Of a stretch of DNA of 64,000 bases, positions 9,289 to 18,247 are shown in pieces. Under the pieces are notes generated by a model. The model searched no databases. It was not told the DNA's origin and worked only from the letters and a program-made list of their open reading frames with translations. The DNA lies in NCBI GenBank assembly GCA_964463695.1, contig CAYXCZ010000010.1:53123-117122 (forward strand). Reading direction: 5' to 3'. The DNA is from JALNZU01 sp964463695 (lineage in GTDB: Bacteria > Bacteroidota > Bacteroidia > Bacteroidales > F082). The position numbers were made by a program, and so were the translations under genes. The stretch's first letter is position 1. Every line of letters starts with the position of its first letter.

Positions 9289-10431
9289 TTAATGTGTCGA
9301 ATGATTATAAACCACCATCAACTGAAAACCTTTGCCTGAGAACGTATTTCCTTCCTGTTTCTGTGAAGGAATACGATAGGTGGATGGATTCCACCAACCC
9401 ATTGCGTGCAGGGTGACTTTATTGAACTGATGCTGAAAACTAATAAACGAGTAGGTAGTTTTAAAAAGCCAGTCACGGTATAGGATTACACTTACCTGAT
9501 CGAACAAACTTATTGGATATGAAGCAGATAAAGCAGTAAAACCTAATGGACTGTCTGAATATCTAAAAACTTTTTTACTATATGAGGCAAATAGCTGTTC
9601 AAGTGTCAAATGTAATCCATTACCTATTCCAAAAGTATAATCAGTCCCAACACTAATCATTTGTTGGTTTGTTAGACTATCCAGCGAATGATCAATATGT
9701 GTAAGTGTTGCTTCGAACCATAACCCAACTTTCAACTCCCATTTGCCGTCTAAACCATATCTTTGTTCAGAGACAGAAAAACGGTCAGCACCAATTGGTT
9801 GAAGCGATGAGATATTTGCCCAACGCTGATGAAAACTGAATGCCAGCTCACCACCTCTGACCGGATATTGCAACCTCCCTCCTGCCTCAGGCAATTTCGT
9901 ATCGGAGGGGTAAAGCTCCCAGGTTTTAGGTTTGTCTTCAGGAAGTAAAACCCATACCCAAACGTTAGCGTTATTTAAAAAGTAATAACGACCCAGAACT
10001 GCCCAAACGCCGTCAGTCAACTGCAAAGGATCACGGGGATCGATCTGATCAAACCACATCAAGGGCCTAAGCATGCTGGCTGAGCCGAAATTTATTTTTT
10101 GCATTCCAGCTCTTATCTCAAGTTGCTCGTTCGAATAGCGAGCCCAAAATCGATATGCTTTGAGTTGAGTATCAGCAAATAAAGAATCAGGATGCTGGTA
10201 CTGAACATATGCATTTAAATTTGCAGATGCCTCAAAATCAAAAAGATTTTTATTTTTTTGAATTTTATAGTTTATTTGTGGCAGGTACCTTGACCCAATC
10301 TGAACCGATTTATTTTCGGTTACATTCGCCCAAAGTGAAGCTTGTCCGCTCCAAAAAAGTCCATTTTCATTTTGTCCATAACTTTGGCTGACTAAATAAA
10401 AAAGCATCACAAAAAACATGGCCCTTTTCAT
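9289..10431 (-). CDS. Outer-membrane beta-barrel protein of the export operon
   Basis: A 380-residue exported protein with a signal peptide ending near SQSYGQ. The rest alternates polar and aromatic residues as in a beta-barrel. The segment RAGMQKINFGSASMLRPL, followed by DQIDPRDPLQL near residue 130, is reminiscent of DUF1302-type outer-membrane proteins, which often accompany LolA_like carriers; this likeness is from memory and weak. It sits between the TetR gene (6 bp gap) and the ATPase gene (14 bp gap). The inferred role is outer-membrane receptor or exit point for the transporter's cargo. It could instead be a generic porin. Confidence 0.65.
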   Translation of the reverse strand: MKRAMFFVMLFYLVSQSYGQNENGLFWSGQASLWANVTENKSVQIGSRYLPQINYKIQKNKNLFDFEASANLNAYVQYQHPDSLFADTQLKAYRFWARYSNEQLEIRAGMQKINFGSASMLRPLMWFDQIDPRDPLQLTDGVWAVLGRYYFLNNANVWVWVLLPEDKPKTWELYPSDTKLPEAGGRLQYPVRGGELAFSFHQRWANISSLQPIGADRFSVSEQRYGLDGKWELKVGLWFEATLTHIDHSLDSLTNQQMISVGTDYTFGIGNGLHLTLEQLFASYSKKVFRYSDSPLGFTALSASYPISLFDQVSVILYRDWLFKTTYSFISFQHQFNKVTLHAMGWWNPSTYRIPSQKQEGNTFSGKGFQLMVVYNHSTH

Positions 10432-10437
10432 TTTATG

Positions 10438-11028
10438 TTACGAATTTTGATGTGGTGCAATACCAAAAGTAAATAGCCGGGCGAGTTGCAATATCACTTC
10501 CTGTGGATTGCCACAGAGTTCGAGCAGATAAGGGTCATTAATGGAATCAACGATACGTTGCGAAATATACATTACAAATTCAGGCTTAAAATCCTGTCTG
10601 AAATCGCCTCTGGCCTGAGCATTTTTAAATTCCTCAATAATTTGTTCAATGTAGTTATTCGTTGTGGCGGTTATAAATTGCTTCAGACCAGTTTCTTCAT
10701 CACCATAGAAATCAATTAAAAACTCCTTGCTGATATTTTCAGTGGCTTCAGATTTCAGCTTCATGATCATTTCCATTTTTACAGCAGCACTTTTGTCGCT
10801 CTGCATAACTTCTTTAAACTTGATCATCCCGTTTTGAACTTCAGCTGAATAGATTGATTTAGCAAGTGTTAATTTATCAGGATAAAACTTGTAGAATGTC
10901 ATTTTACTTATCCCGGCAGTCTTACAGATTTCCTCAACAGTAACCTTTTTAAAACCAAACTTCCAGAAAAGCTGTTTTCCGGCAACTAATACTGCGGCTT
11001 GTTTCTTTGGAAAAGAGTGTACGTTCAT
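10438..11028 (-). CDS. TetR/AcrR-family transcriptional regulator
   Basis: The N-terminal helix-turn-helix is typical of TetR: TVEEICKTAGISKMTFYKFYPDK, with a variable ligand-binding C-terminal half. I place the start at the ATG at 11028 (196 residues). A longer frame opens at 11064, but that would begin inside the candidate promoter (-7 element at 11052-11059), so those codons would not be transcribed. An ATG at 11043 would be nearly leaderless. It is the first gene of the export operon and probably autoregulates it. The inducing ligand is unknown but may be related to the transported lipid. Confidence 0.87.
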   Translation of the reverse strand: MNVHSFPKKQAAVLVAGKQLFWKFGFKKVTVEEICKTAGISKMTFYKFYPDKLTLAKSIYSAEVQNGMIKFKEVMQSDKSAAVKMEMIMKLKSEATENISKEFLIDFYGDEETGLKQFITATTNNYIEQIIEEFKNAQARGDFRQDFKPEFVMYISQRIVDSINDPYLLELCGNPQEVILQLARLFTFGIAPHQNS

Positions 11029-11051
11029 ATACCTATTGGACATATTTCGTA

Positions 11052-11081
11052 CAAATTTAAACAATATGTATATTTTGTCAA
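11052..11081 (-). promoter_or_regulatory. Promoter of the TetR/ABC/LolA-like operon
   Basis: Read on the minus strand: TTG at 11081-11079, a 19 bp spacer, then TAAATTTG at 11059-11052, an exact match to TAnnTTTG. The predicted transcription start is near 11045, which decides the TetR start codon at 11028. Confidence 0.65.
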
Positions 11082-11251
11082 GTGTTTTAATAGAATTGAG
11101 AGACTTACTTATTCCTGTTTCTACACAAACGATATGACTATCTTAAATACAATAAAGAATCTGTGAATACTTATAGTTTTAGACAGAACGTTAAAATAGG
11201 CGATTCTTTAGAATAATGAATCACATTTCCAAAAGAATTGAGTATTACAAA

Positions 11252-11926
11252 TTAATTAGACAGCTTATTTTCTCTGACGACACGTTCACTTTGTTCTTCG
11301 TTAAATATATATACCAACCTGAATGTGAGCGTGTTATTATACTGATGCCTTGTCCAGGTTGTTGTGCCTCCAACAGTTGAAAACTCCCGGCTTCTTATTT
11401 TCAGCATTGAATATGAATACCTGAAATTAAACTTAAGTCGTTTATAAATTTTCATCTTAAGATCCAACAGAACAGACAAATCGTTGGGTTTATAGATTTT
11501 GTTTTGGGCTGTGGTTCCAGTTTGTCTGCCATGTTCCCATTCAGCAGCATCAATAAGTCGTGCCCAGGATAAACCTGTGCCAACTGTGATAAATTCCTTA
11601 TCGGTATAATGAATCAAAACAGGAATTTCAAGGTAATTAAGATTTAATTTGTAAGCTCCATTCAATGAATCCATTGAATATTGGGCTTTTTGACGTGCTC
11701 CTTTCTGTGAAAAAGAAGTCTCCATCGAAATATCCCAATTCTTTTTAAAAGGTATCATCACACCAACACCCAAATTTGCACCTGGTTTCTTATAACCATA
11801 GGCTTCATCACCATCCACTTGAGCCATAATCAACCCTCCTGCCACAAAACCCTTAATAAATTGCGCACTCACACTTTGTGTGATGATAAGAAGACAAGCC
11901 ACCCAAAAGACCTTTTTTAACATCAT
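11252..11926 (-). CDS. PorT-family outer-membrane beta-barrel protein
   Basis: A 224-residue protein with a signal peptide (cleavage after SVSAQ, near residue 22). It then has an outer-membrane beta-barrel pattern (OMP_b-brl_2/PorT-like family), including the typical NYLEIPVLIHY strand. These small eight-strand-type barrels are very common in Bacteroidota and mostly lack an assigned function. It is monocistronic, 323 bp from the divergently oriented thiolase gene and about 190 bp from the TetR promoter. It is not clearly the dedicated type IX component PorT. A weak -7-like TAGTTTTG lies at 11947-11940 on the minus strand. Confidence 0.75.
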   Translation of the reverse strand: MMLKKVFWVACLLIITQSVSAQFIKGFVAGGLIMAQVDGDEAYGYKKPGANLGVGVMIPFKKNWDISMETSFSQKGARQKAQYSMDSLNGAYKLNLNYLEIPVLIHYTDKEFITVGTGLSWARLIDAAEWEHGRQTGTTAQNKIYKPNDLSVLLDLKMKIYKRLKFNFRYSYSMLKIRSREFSTVGGTTTWTRHQYNNTLTFRLVYIFNEEQSERVVRENKLSN

Positions 11927-12228
11927 GGTTAATTTTCTACAAAACTAACGAAAAGACGGCAGTAGTATTGTAAAGATTTTCATCATTTAGCAAACTAAAA
12001 ATTGCGGGAAAAACTCCGCTCTCATTGTAATATTCGTACTGTTATGTTCATTGAATTATAAGAATTATCTCCTCATATAGTTTTGATATTCTGAATATTA
12101 TTTAAATATTTGTTAAAAAATATACATAAGTCAACCCAAGTGAATTTCCATTCAGATATGGTGGATGCACGCGATTGAAATTCCTTTGTTTCAATTAATC
12201 AAAAAGAAGAAAAAAAAACATTTTAGTT
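11927..12228. other. Divergent intergenic region before the thiolase operon
   Basis: This 302 bp AT-rich region separates the barrel gene (minus) from the thiolase operon (plus). A TAGTTTTG (-7 type) occurs at 12078-12085, but its best upstream TTG is 24 bp away, so the promoter of the operon is not firmly located. I see no convincing operator or RNA element. Confidence 0.4.
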
Positions 12229-13407
12229 ATGAAAAAAGCAGTTATCGTTTCAGGTGCCCGAACACCCATCGGAAATTTTGGTGGCTCATTATCCGGCTTA
12301 AGTGCTGTTGAATTGGGTAAAATTGCAGCTATAGAGGCTATCAATCGCGCAGGAATAAGCCCTGATCTAATTGAAGATGTGATAGTTGGGAATATTCTTT
12401 CAGCTGGTCTAGGACAAAATATTGCACGCCAAATCGGCATTAAAGCTGGCACACCGGAAACGACTCCTGCAATTACCATCAACCAACTTTGTGGTTCAGG
12501 TTTAAGAGCTGTGATGATGGCTGCGCAGCAAATTATTTCAGGCGAGTCGGAAATAGTTTTGGCAGGCGGTACCGAAAGCATGTCCAATGCGCCTTACTTA
12601 TTGCCAAAAGCCAGAAACGGATACCGAATGGGTGACGGTGTGATTGTTGACAGTATGATTCTGGATGGCTTAACGGATGCTTTCAACAACTATCATATGG
12701 GCATTACTGCTGAAAATATTGCAGAGAAATGGGGAATTACCCGCGAAGAACAGGACGCATTTGCGCTGCTAAGCCAACAAAAAACAGAGGCTGCCCAGAA
12801 AAACGGGAAATTTGATGATGAAATTGTTTCGGTTGTTATTCCGCAAAAAAAAGGCGATCCAATCATCGTTAAAGATGATGAATTTCCAAAGCATGGAATG
12901 ACTTTGGATAAACTTACGAAACTGAGACCAGCTTTCAAGAATGATGGCACTGTGACTGCAGGCAATGCTTCGGGAATAAACGACGGCGCTGCCATGCTGG
13001 TTATAATGAGTGAAGAAAAAGCAAATGAACTGGGATTGAAACCTTTGGCAACCATTGAAGGCTATGCATACGCGGCGTTAGACCCAAAAATCATGGGTTA
13101 CGGACCAGTTCCGGCTACAAAAAAAGCACTTGCAAAAACAGGCTGGAAAATAGAAGATATTGATCTTATTGAAGCCAATGAAGCATTTGCAGCTCAGTCA
13201 TTGGCCGTTGCGAAAGATTTGGCTTTAAACCCTGCAATTGTCAACGTGAATGGTGGCGCAATCGCACTTGGACATCCCGTTGGAGCATCGGGCGCACGTA
13301 TTCTTATAAGTTTGATATATGAGATGAAAAAACGTGATGCGAAAAAGGGTCTTGCAACTTTGTGTATTGGCGGCGGTCAAGGCATCTCCATGTTGATATC
13401 CATGTAG
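12229..13407 (+). CDS. atoB: Acetyl-CoA C-acetyltransferase (thiolase)
   Basis: A 392-residue thiolase II. The nucleophilic Cys88 is in NQLCGSGLRAV, His349 is in ALGHPVGASG, and the second catalytic Cys379 is in LCIGGGQG. It would condense two acetyl-CoA to acetoacetyl-CoA or run the reverse cleavage in the cytoplasm. It is the first gene of a six-gene run, followed by an SDR reductase, a symporter, a CoA-transferase and two KAS III-like genes. This context fits short-chain acyl-CoA or keto-acid metabolism, and cleavage may be the physiological direction. The next gene is 41 bp downstream. Confidence 0.93.
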   Translation: MKKAVIVSGARTPIGNFGGSLSGLSAVELGKIAAIEAINRAGISPDLIEDVIVGNILSAGLGQNIARQIGIKAGTPETTPAITINQLCGSGLRAVMMAAQQIISGESEIVLAGGTESMSNAPYLLPKARNGYRMGDGVIVDSMILDGLTDAFNNYHMGITAENIAEKWGITREEQDAFALLSQQKTEAAQKNGKFDDEIVSVVIPQKKGDPIIVKDDEFPKHGMTLDKLTKLRPAFKNDGTVTAGNASGINDGAAMLVIMSEEKANELGLKPLATIEGYAYAALDPKIMGYGPVPATKKALAKTGWKIEDIDLIEANEAFAAQSLAVAKDLALNPAIVNVNGGAIALGHPVGASGARILISLIYEMKKRDAKKGLATLCIGGGQGISMLISM

Positions 13408-13448
13408 TTAAATAATTAAAGTATTATTAGATTCAAACTAAATAACAA

Positions 13449-14192
13449 ATGAAAAAACTTGATAATAAAGTTGCCATTATCACCGGAGGCGCTGATGGCA
13501 TTGGAAAAGCAGCAGTGAAACGATTTGCTGAAGAAGGTGCTAAAGTTATAATTTGGGATATGAACGAAGAAAAAGGCACAAATACCGCAGCATCTTTATC
13601 TGATAGCGGTCTTGATGTCATTTTTATGAAAGTAAATACTGCTGATTTCGAGCAGGTTAACAAAGCTACTTTAGAAGTTGTTGCTAAATACAATCAGATC
13701 GATGTGCTTGTTAACAATGCTGGAATTACCCGCGACAGCACCTTAAAAAAAATGACAACTGAACAATGGCAATCTGTAATTGATGTTAATCTCACAGGAG
13801 TTTTCAACTGTACTAAATGTGTTGCCGCTTTTATGACTGAACGTAATTATGGAAGGATCATAAATACTTCATCGGTGGTTGCGCTTTATGGAAATTTTGG
13901 ACAAACGAATTATGTTGCAACGAAGGCTGCACTGATTGGAATGACAAAAACACTGGCAAAAGAACTTGGTCGTAAAGGTATCACTGTAAATGCTGTAGCC
14001 CCTGGCTTTATTGCAACCGAGATGGTTGAAAAAATGCCAGAGAATGTTTTGGCTGGCATGCGTGATAAAACTCCGGTTGGACGACTTGGCAAGCCAGAAG
14101 AAATTGCTGCTGCCTATTTATTCCTTGCCAGTGATGAAGCTGCATTTATAAATGGTGCCGTGATAAGTGTGGATGGAGGAGTAACAATTTAA
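13449..14192 (+). CDS. SDR-family 3-oxoacyl reductase (FabG/acetoacetyl-CoA reductase type)
   Basis: A 247-residue classical short-chain dehydrogenase. The cofactor motif TGGADGIG is at 13-20, NNAG at 89-92, and the catalytic set is Ser142, Tyr155, Lys159. The C-terminal AAYLFLASDEAAFINGAV and DGGVTI are FabG-like. Next to a thiolase, it most likely interconverts acetoacetyl-CoA and 3-hydroxybutyryl-CoA, as PhaB does, or a related 3-oxoacyl-CoA. No PHA synthase is present, so polymer synthesis is not supported. It is not the housekeeping fabG by context, since no fab genes are near. Confidence 0.88.
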   Translation: MKKLDNKVAIITGGADGIGKAAVKRFAEEGAKVIIWDMNEEKGTNTAASLSDSGLDVIFMKVNTADFEQVNKATLEVVAKYNQIDVLVNNAGITRDSTLKKMTTEQWQSVIDVNLTGVFNCTKCVAAFMTERNYGRIINTSSVVALYGNFGQTNYVATKAALIGMTKTLAKELGRKGITVNAVAPGFIATEMVEKMPENVLAGMRDKTPVGRLGKPEEIAAAYLFLASDEAAFINGAVISVDGGVTI

Positions 14193-14276
14193 GTAAATCT
14201 ATTTGCTTATTTTTACATGATCTGATAGAATCGTGCACATGGAAAGTAAGTATTTTTAACACTGAAATATAATAAA

Positions 14277-15845
14277 ATGGCTACAGCACAACAAGTTACA
14301 GGAGGATGGATTTTAATTGGAATCTATGCTATTGCTATTCTGTTTTTCGTAATCAGAGGAGCAATACGGACAAAAAGCATGCAAGATTACGCCTTAGGCT
14401 CCGTCAATTTTTCCCCTTTCTTTGTTGGTTTATCATTAGCTGCTGCTATGACAAGTGCTGCTACATTTGTCATCAACCCCGGATTAATTGCAGCATATGG
14501 TTTTAGTGCGGTCTTGTCTTTTGGTTTGTTCTTTCCTTTGGCTTCGCTGGCATCATTAGTTTTTTTAACTAAAAGCTTTCGCAGATTTGGCAGCAGTGTA
14601 AAAGCCCTTACACTCGCCAGCTGGATAGGTAACAGGTATCAGAGTAAACCATATGCTATTTTTATTGCCTTTTTATCCGTTTTACTTATAACTTTTATTG
14701 TACTGATACTTGTTGCCATAACGAAAGTTTTGAGTAATGCACTGAATACCAATGAGGTGTACACTCTGCTTTTTGTAATCATCTTTGTTTTTGGGTATAT
14801 GATGTTTGGAGGTGCAAACTCCATGGTTTATACCAACACGATTCAGGCAGTTGTTATGGTTATTGTTGCTGTAATCTTATTGGCATCTGGTTATCCCTAC
14901 CTAAAAGACGGATTAAGCATATTTGTTGAGAAGCTCAAAACCATTGATCCGGGTTTGATTAACAGTACATATCCTCAAAGTCCGTTGTTCAGGAGCTTCT
15001 TTGAGATTGCTATCGTTCAGATGATTGTTGGAGCTGCAGTGGTTTGTCAGCCACATATCATTACAAAGTCCCTCTTATTAAAAAAAGAGAGTGATGTGAA
15101 CAACTTTCTTATTTCAGCAGTAATCATACAGGCGCTTTTTTATTCAGTTGTTGTTGCTGGTCTATACGCACGTTTGACTTTTCCTGATCTGCAATCTGAA
15201 GGTCAACCACTTGGTATTGATGGTATTATCCCTGCATATGTAGTCAAAATATTTGCTGAAGGCTGGTTTGCAATACTCGTCGGGTTAATTGTGATCCTTG
15301 GTTTACTAAGTGCAGGATTGTCAACTATTGAAGGATTGATTCAAAGTTTGAGTACAACGATCACTTCTGATATAATCAAGCCAATTTTTGGCAAGAATTT
15401 TCAGAATGAAAAAAGTTACGTCACAATCAACAGGATTGTCATTGTTTGTATGGCTGTAGCTGCATTTCTGGCTTCGAGAGAGCAACTTATCAGGCCAAAC
15501 CTTAGCGTTGCTATTTTTGCACAGAACGGTGTATATTCGTTTTTTTCGATAAACTTTGTTCCTATTGTTTTTGGGATATTTGCCAGGGACATCAAACGAA
15601 ATACAGCGATAACAGGGTCATTAACAGCATTATTAGTATATTTTATGGTTTATTATTTACTTCCTTGGTTAATTCAAAGCCATGGAATAAGTGTCGGATA
15701 TTTTGATCTTTATTTTACCGGTAAGACACAAAATCCTGCCATCGCGGCAGCAACAGCTATCGTTATAGCCTCAGCGGTTTCATTAGCTTTGTATCAATAT
15801 CAGCGTTTTCAACATAAAAATTCTCAAACAGCATCTGCATTATGA
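14277..15845 (+). CDS. Sodium/solute symporter (SSS family)
   Basis: A 522-residue membrane protein with about 13 hydrophobic helices and the SSS-family layout. It has an N-terminal YALGSVNFSPFFVGLSLAAAM segment and a conserved SAGLSTIEGLIQSLSTT region near residue 355. SSS members import amino acids, sugars, or short carboxylates such as acetate and pyruvate with sodium. The downstream CoA-transferase gene overlaps it by 4 bp, so uptake and CoA activation are probably coupled. A short-chain carboxylate or keto acid is the likely substrate; this is inferred from context only. Confidence 0.87.
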   Translation: MATAQQVTGGWILIGIYAIAILFFVIRGAIRTKSMQDYALGSVNFSPFFVGLSLAAAMTSAATFVINPGLIAAYGFSAVLSFGLFFPLASLASLVFLTKSFRRFGSSVKALTLASWIGNRYQSKPYAIFIAFLSVLLITFIVLILVAITKVLSNALNTNEVYTLLFVIIFVFGYMMFGGANSMVYTNTIQAVVMVIVAVILLASGYPYLKDGLSIFVEKLKTIDPGLINSTYPQSPLFRSFFEIAIVQMIVGAAVVCQPHIITKSLLLKKESDVNNFLISAVIIQALFYSVVVAGLYARLTFPDLQSEGQPLGIDGIIPAYVVKIFAEGWFAILVGLIVILGLLSAGLSTIEGLIQSLSTTITSDIIKPIFGKNFQNEKSYVTINRIVIVCMAVAAFLASREQLIRPNLSVAIFAQNGVYSFFSINFVPIVFGIFARDIKRNTAITGSLTALLVYFMVYYLLPWLIQSHGISVGYFDLYFTGKTQNPAIAAATAIVIASAVSLALYQYQRFQHKNSQTASAL

Positions 15846-17152
15846 ATCCATTGGAAACCCTATTTAAAAGTAAATTAATCAGCATTGAAGAAGCTGTAGG
15901 ACTTATAAAAAGTAATACAGATATTATCGTAGCTCAGTGTGCATCAGAGCCACAAGGTTGTATGTCGAAATTTCACCTTGCAAAAGACCAGGTTGCTGAT
16001 GTACAGGTTTTTTCGGTTCTAACGCTAAAACCTTATGATTTTTATATGCTGCCCGAAATGAAGGGGCACTTTGAGCTTTGCAGCTGGTTTCATGCTGCAG
16101 GCTCACGACAAGCGCTGAAAGCCAAAACAGGTACAGTAACTTACGTTCCTAATATGCTTCACAGGGCGGCTTCCGACAGGCTTAAAGTTAGAAACCCACA
16201 TCTTTTTTTTGGCACTTGCACCCCTCCGGATGAAAAAGGTTTTGTTTCACTTTCACTTGGAATCACCTACGAAAAGGATATACTCGAAAAAGCAGAAATC
16301 GTGGTGCTTGAAGTAAATAGTTTTCTTCCAAGAACCTTAGGTGACACACAAGTTCATATCTCGGATGTTGACTATTTTGTTGAATTTCATCAAATGCCCC
16401 CTACCCTTCCTGAACCTCAACCCGATGAAACAGCGTTGAAAATTGGCAAACATATAGCCGAACTTGTTGAAGATGGATCAACGATTCAATTAGGAATAGG
16501 TGAGATTCCCAACGCTTGTGCACTTTCGCTAATGGATAAAAAAGACCTGGGTGTTCATACCGAAATGTTTGTCGACAGCATGATGGAATTGTACGAAGCC
16601 GGAGTTATCACCAACACAAAAAAATCGATTCATAAAGGGAAATTTGTCTGCACTTTCGCCATGGGAAGCGAGAAACTCTACAAATGGCTCGATAACAATA
16701 TGGCTGTCGAGTTCTTACGTGGAAAATACGTCAACGATCCTTGTGTGATGAAACAAAATAACAAAATGGTCTCTATCAACACCTGTATAATGATTGATTT
16801 CACAGGACAGGTTGCAAGCGAATCCATTGGAATTGATCAATATTCGGGAACAGGGGGACAATCAGATACTGCTGTTGGAGCCATTGAAGGTCATGACGGA
16901 AAAGGCAAATCGATTATTGCATGCCGTTCAACAGCAAGAGCTGGTAAGATTTCAACTATAGTTCCTGTTTTGCCCGAAGGCAGCGCTGTAACATTGCACC
17001 GGAGTCATACTGATTATGTTGTTACTGAGTGGGGAAGCGTTCAGCTTACAGGCAGGACAGTGCGCGAACGCACCAAAGCTCTTATCTCAATATCTCATCC
17101 CGATTTTCGAGTATTGCTCACCGAACAGGCCGAAAAGCTTGGGTTTCTTTAA
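15842..17152 (+). CDS. Acetyl-CoA hydrolase/CoA-transferase (4-hydroxybutyrate CoA-transferase type)
   Basis: A 436-residue class I CoA-transferase of the acetyl-CoA hydrolase/transferase family. The predicted catalytic glutamate is Glu241 in VHTEMFVDSMMELYEAGVI, which aligns with the HTEMFSDG motif of 4-hydroxybutyrate CoA-transferase. The oxyanion-type GTGGQSD segment is also present. It moves CoA between acyl groups, typically acetyl-CoA to a carboxylate entering the cell. The 4 bp overlap with the symporter gene suggests that it activates the imported acid. Substrate could be butyrate, 4-hydroxybutyrate, a keto acid or propionate; sequence alone does not decide. Confidence 0.87.
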   Translation: MNPLETLFKSKLISIEEAVGLIKSNTDIIVAQCASEPQGCMSKFHLAKDQVADVQVFSVLTLKPYDFYMLPEMKGHFELCSWFHAAGSRQALKAKTGTVTYVPNMLHRAASDRLKVRNPHLFFGTCTPPDEKGFVSLSLGITYEKDILEKAEIVVLEVNSFLPRTLGDTQVHISDVDYFVEFHQMPPTLPEPQPDETALKIGKHIAELVEDGSTIQLGIGEIPNACALSLMDKKDLGVHTEMFVDSMMELYEAGVITNTKKSIHKGKFVCTFAMGSEKLYKWLDNNMAVEFLRGKYVNDPCVMKQNNKMVSINTCIMIDFTGQVASESIGIDQYSGTGGQSDTAVGAIEGHDGKGKSIIACRSTARAGKISTIVPVLPEGSAVTLHRSHTDYVVTEWGSVQLTGRTVRERTKALISISHPDFRVLLTEQAEKLGFL

Positions 17153-17191
17153 GGATGAAAAAGCTATTTAAAGATCAATAAAAATAAAAGG

Positions 17192-18199
17192 ATGTTACCG
17201 ATACATATCATAGGAACAGGGATTTATGCCCCTGGGCAAGCAATCAACAATTCAATGCTGATGCAATTAACCGGACTTACTTTTGATAGCGAAAAGTTGG
17301 AAAGTAAACTCGGCATTTATCAACGGCATATAGCTCATTTGGCTGGGATTAACGAAACAACTGCTGATTTCGCTACCGAAGCGGCTCGTGTAGCTATTAA
17401 GTCGGCTGGAATAAGTGCTTCTGATCTTCAGTTAATTATAGTTGGAACAGACACTCCTGAATACATCACCCCGGCTACCTCAATTCTTGTACAAGGACGA
17501 TTACAGGAAGGAGAAAAATGGTCATCAACTTTTGATGTTGCAGCTTCTTGTGCCAGTTTTACGATCGCATTCGACACTACTGTCAGATTGATGGCAACCG
17601 ACGAAAGCATTCAGTACGCTGTTGTAATCGGAGTATATAACATGCCAGCTTACCTTCGTCCTGATGATGCCTTTGGCTACAGCATATTTGCTGATGGAGC
17701 CGGAGCAGTTGTTTTGGGAAGAAATAAGGAATTTGGCTCAGGATATATTGGAAGTCAAATGCTTACCGATGGAACTCAAAACGATTATATTGGCATTTAT
17801 GCTGGTGGCACGCGTAACCCAATCACGAAAGAGCTGCTCGATCGTAAAGAAAACGGACTTATGAGTCTTAAGCCTTTACCAGGTGACAGAAATATTCGTT
17901 TGTGGCCAATGGTTGTCAGACAATTACTTAACAAATATGAAGTTGAAATTGAAGAAGTTGATCACTTTATTTTCACACAAATAAACAAATCCGTAATCAA
18001 AACTGTGATGGAAATTCTTGATGTACCTTTGGAAAAAACAACAACCATTATGAATCTTTATGGTTATACTGGCTCAGGTTGTGTACCGATGGCTTTCCAT
18101 CATGCCGTTTCAGATGACACGATCAAAAGAGGTGATAAGGTAGTGTTTATGGCTTCGGGAGCAGGTCTCGCAGTTGGCAGTAACCTTTTTGTCTACTAA
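17192..18199 (+). CDS. KAS III-like thiolase-fold protein A, catalytic His/Asn replaced
   Basis: A 335-residue thiolase-fold protein with the FabH layout. The nucleophile position is intact: Cys120 in VAASCASF. The FabH His position, in the PHQAN motif, is occupied by Thr262 (FTQIN). The Asn position (GNTS) is Tyr292 (GYTG). The usual Cys-His-Asn decarboxylating triad is therefore broken, so ordinary malonyl-ACP condensation is unlikely. Cys-only acyl transfer, hydrolysis or a non-decarboxylating condensation is possible. It lies 39 bp after the CoA-transferase gene and 48 bp before a second divergent paralogue, perhaps forming a heterodimer with it. I placed the alignment by eye. Confidence 0.8.
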   Translation: MLPIHIIGTGIYAPGQAINNSMLMQLTGLTFDSEKLESKLGIYQRHIAHLAGINETTADFATEAARVAIKSAGISASDLQLIIVGTDTPEYITPATSILVQGRLQEGEKWSSTFDVAASCASFTIAFDTTVRLMATDESIQYAVVIGVYNMPAYLRPDDAFGYSIFADGAGAVVLGRNKEFGSGYIGSQMLTDGTQNDYIGIYAGGTRNPITKELLDRKENGLMSLKPLPGDRNIRLWPMVVRQLLNKYEVEIEEVDHFIFTQINKSVIKTVMEILDVPLEKTTTIMNLYGYTGSGCVPMAFHHAVSDDTIKRGDKVVFMASGAGLAVGSNLFVY

Positions 18200-18247
18200 A
18201 GATTCAACAAAATCAATCAATTCGGCATCAGCAATAGAATTAACAAA

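Noticed and set aside
12229..14192. Polyhydroxybutyrate synthesis operon
   Set aside because: Thiolase and SDR look like phaA and phaB, but there is no PHA synthase, phasin or depolymerase; a CoA-transferase and KAS III-like genes follow instead.
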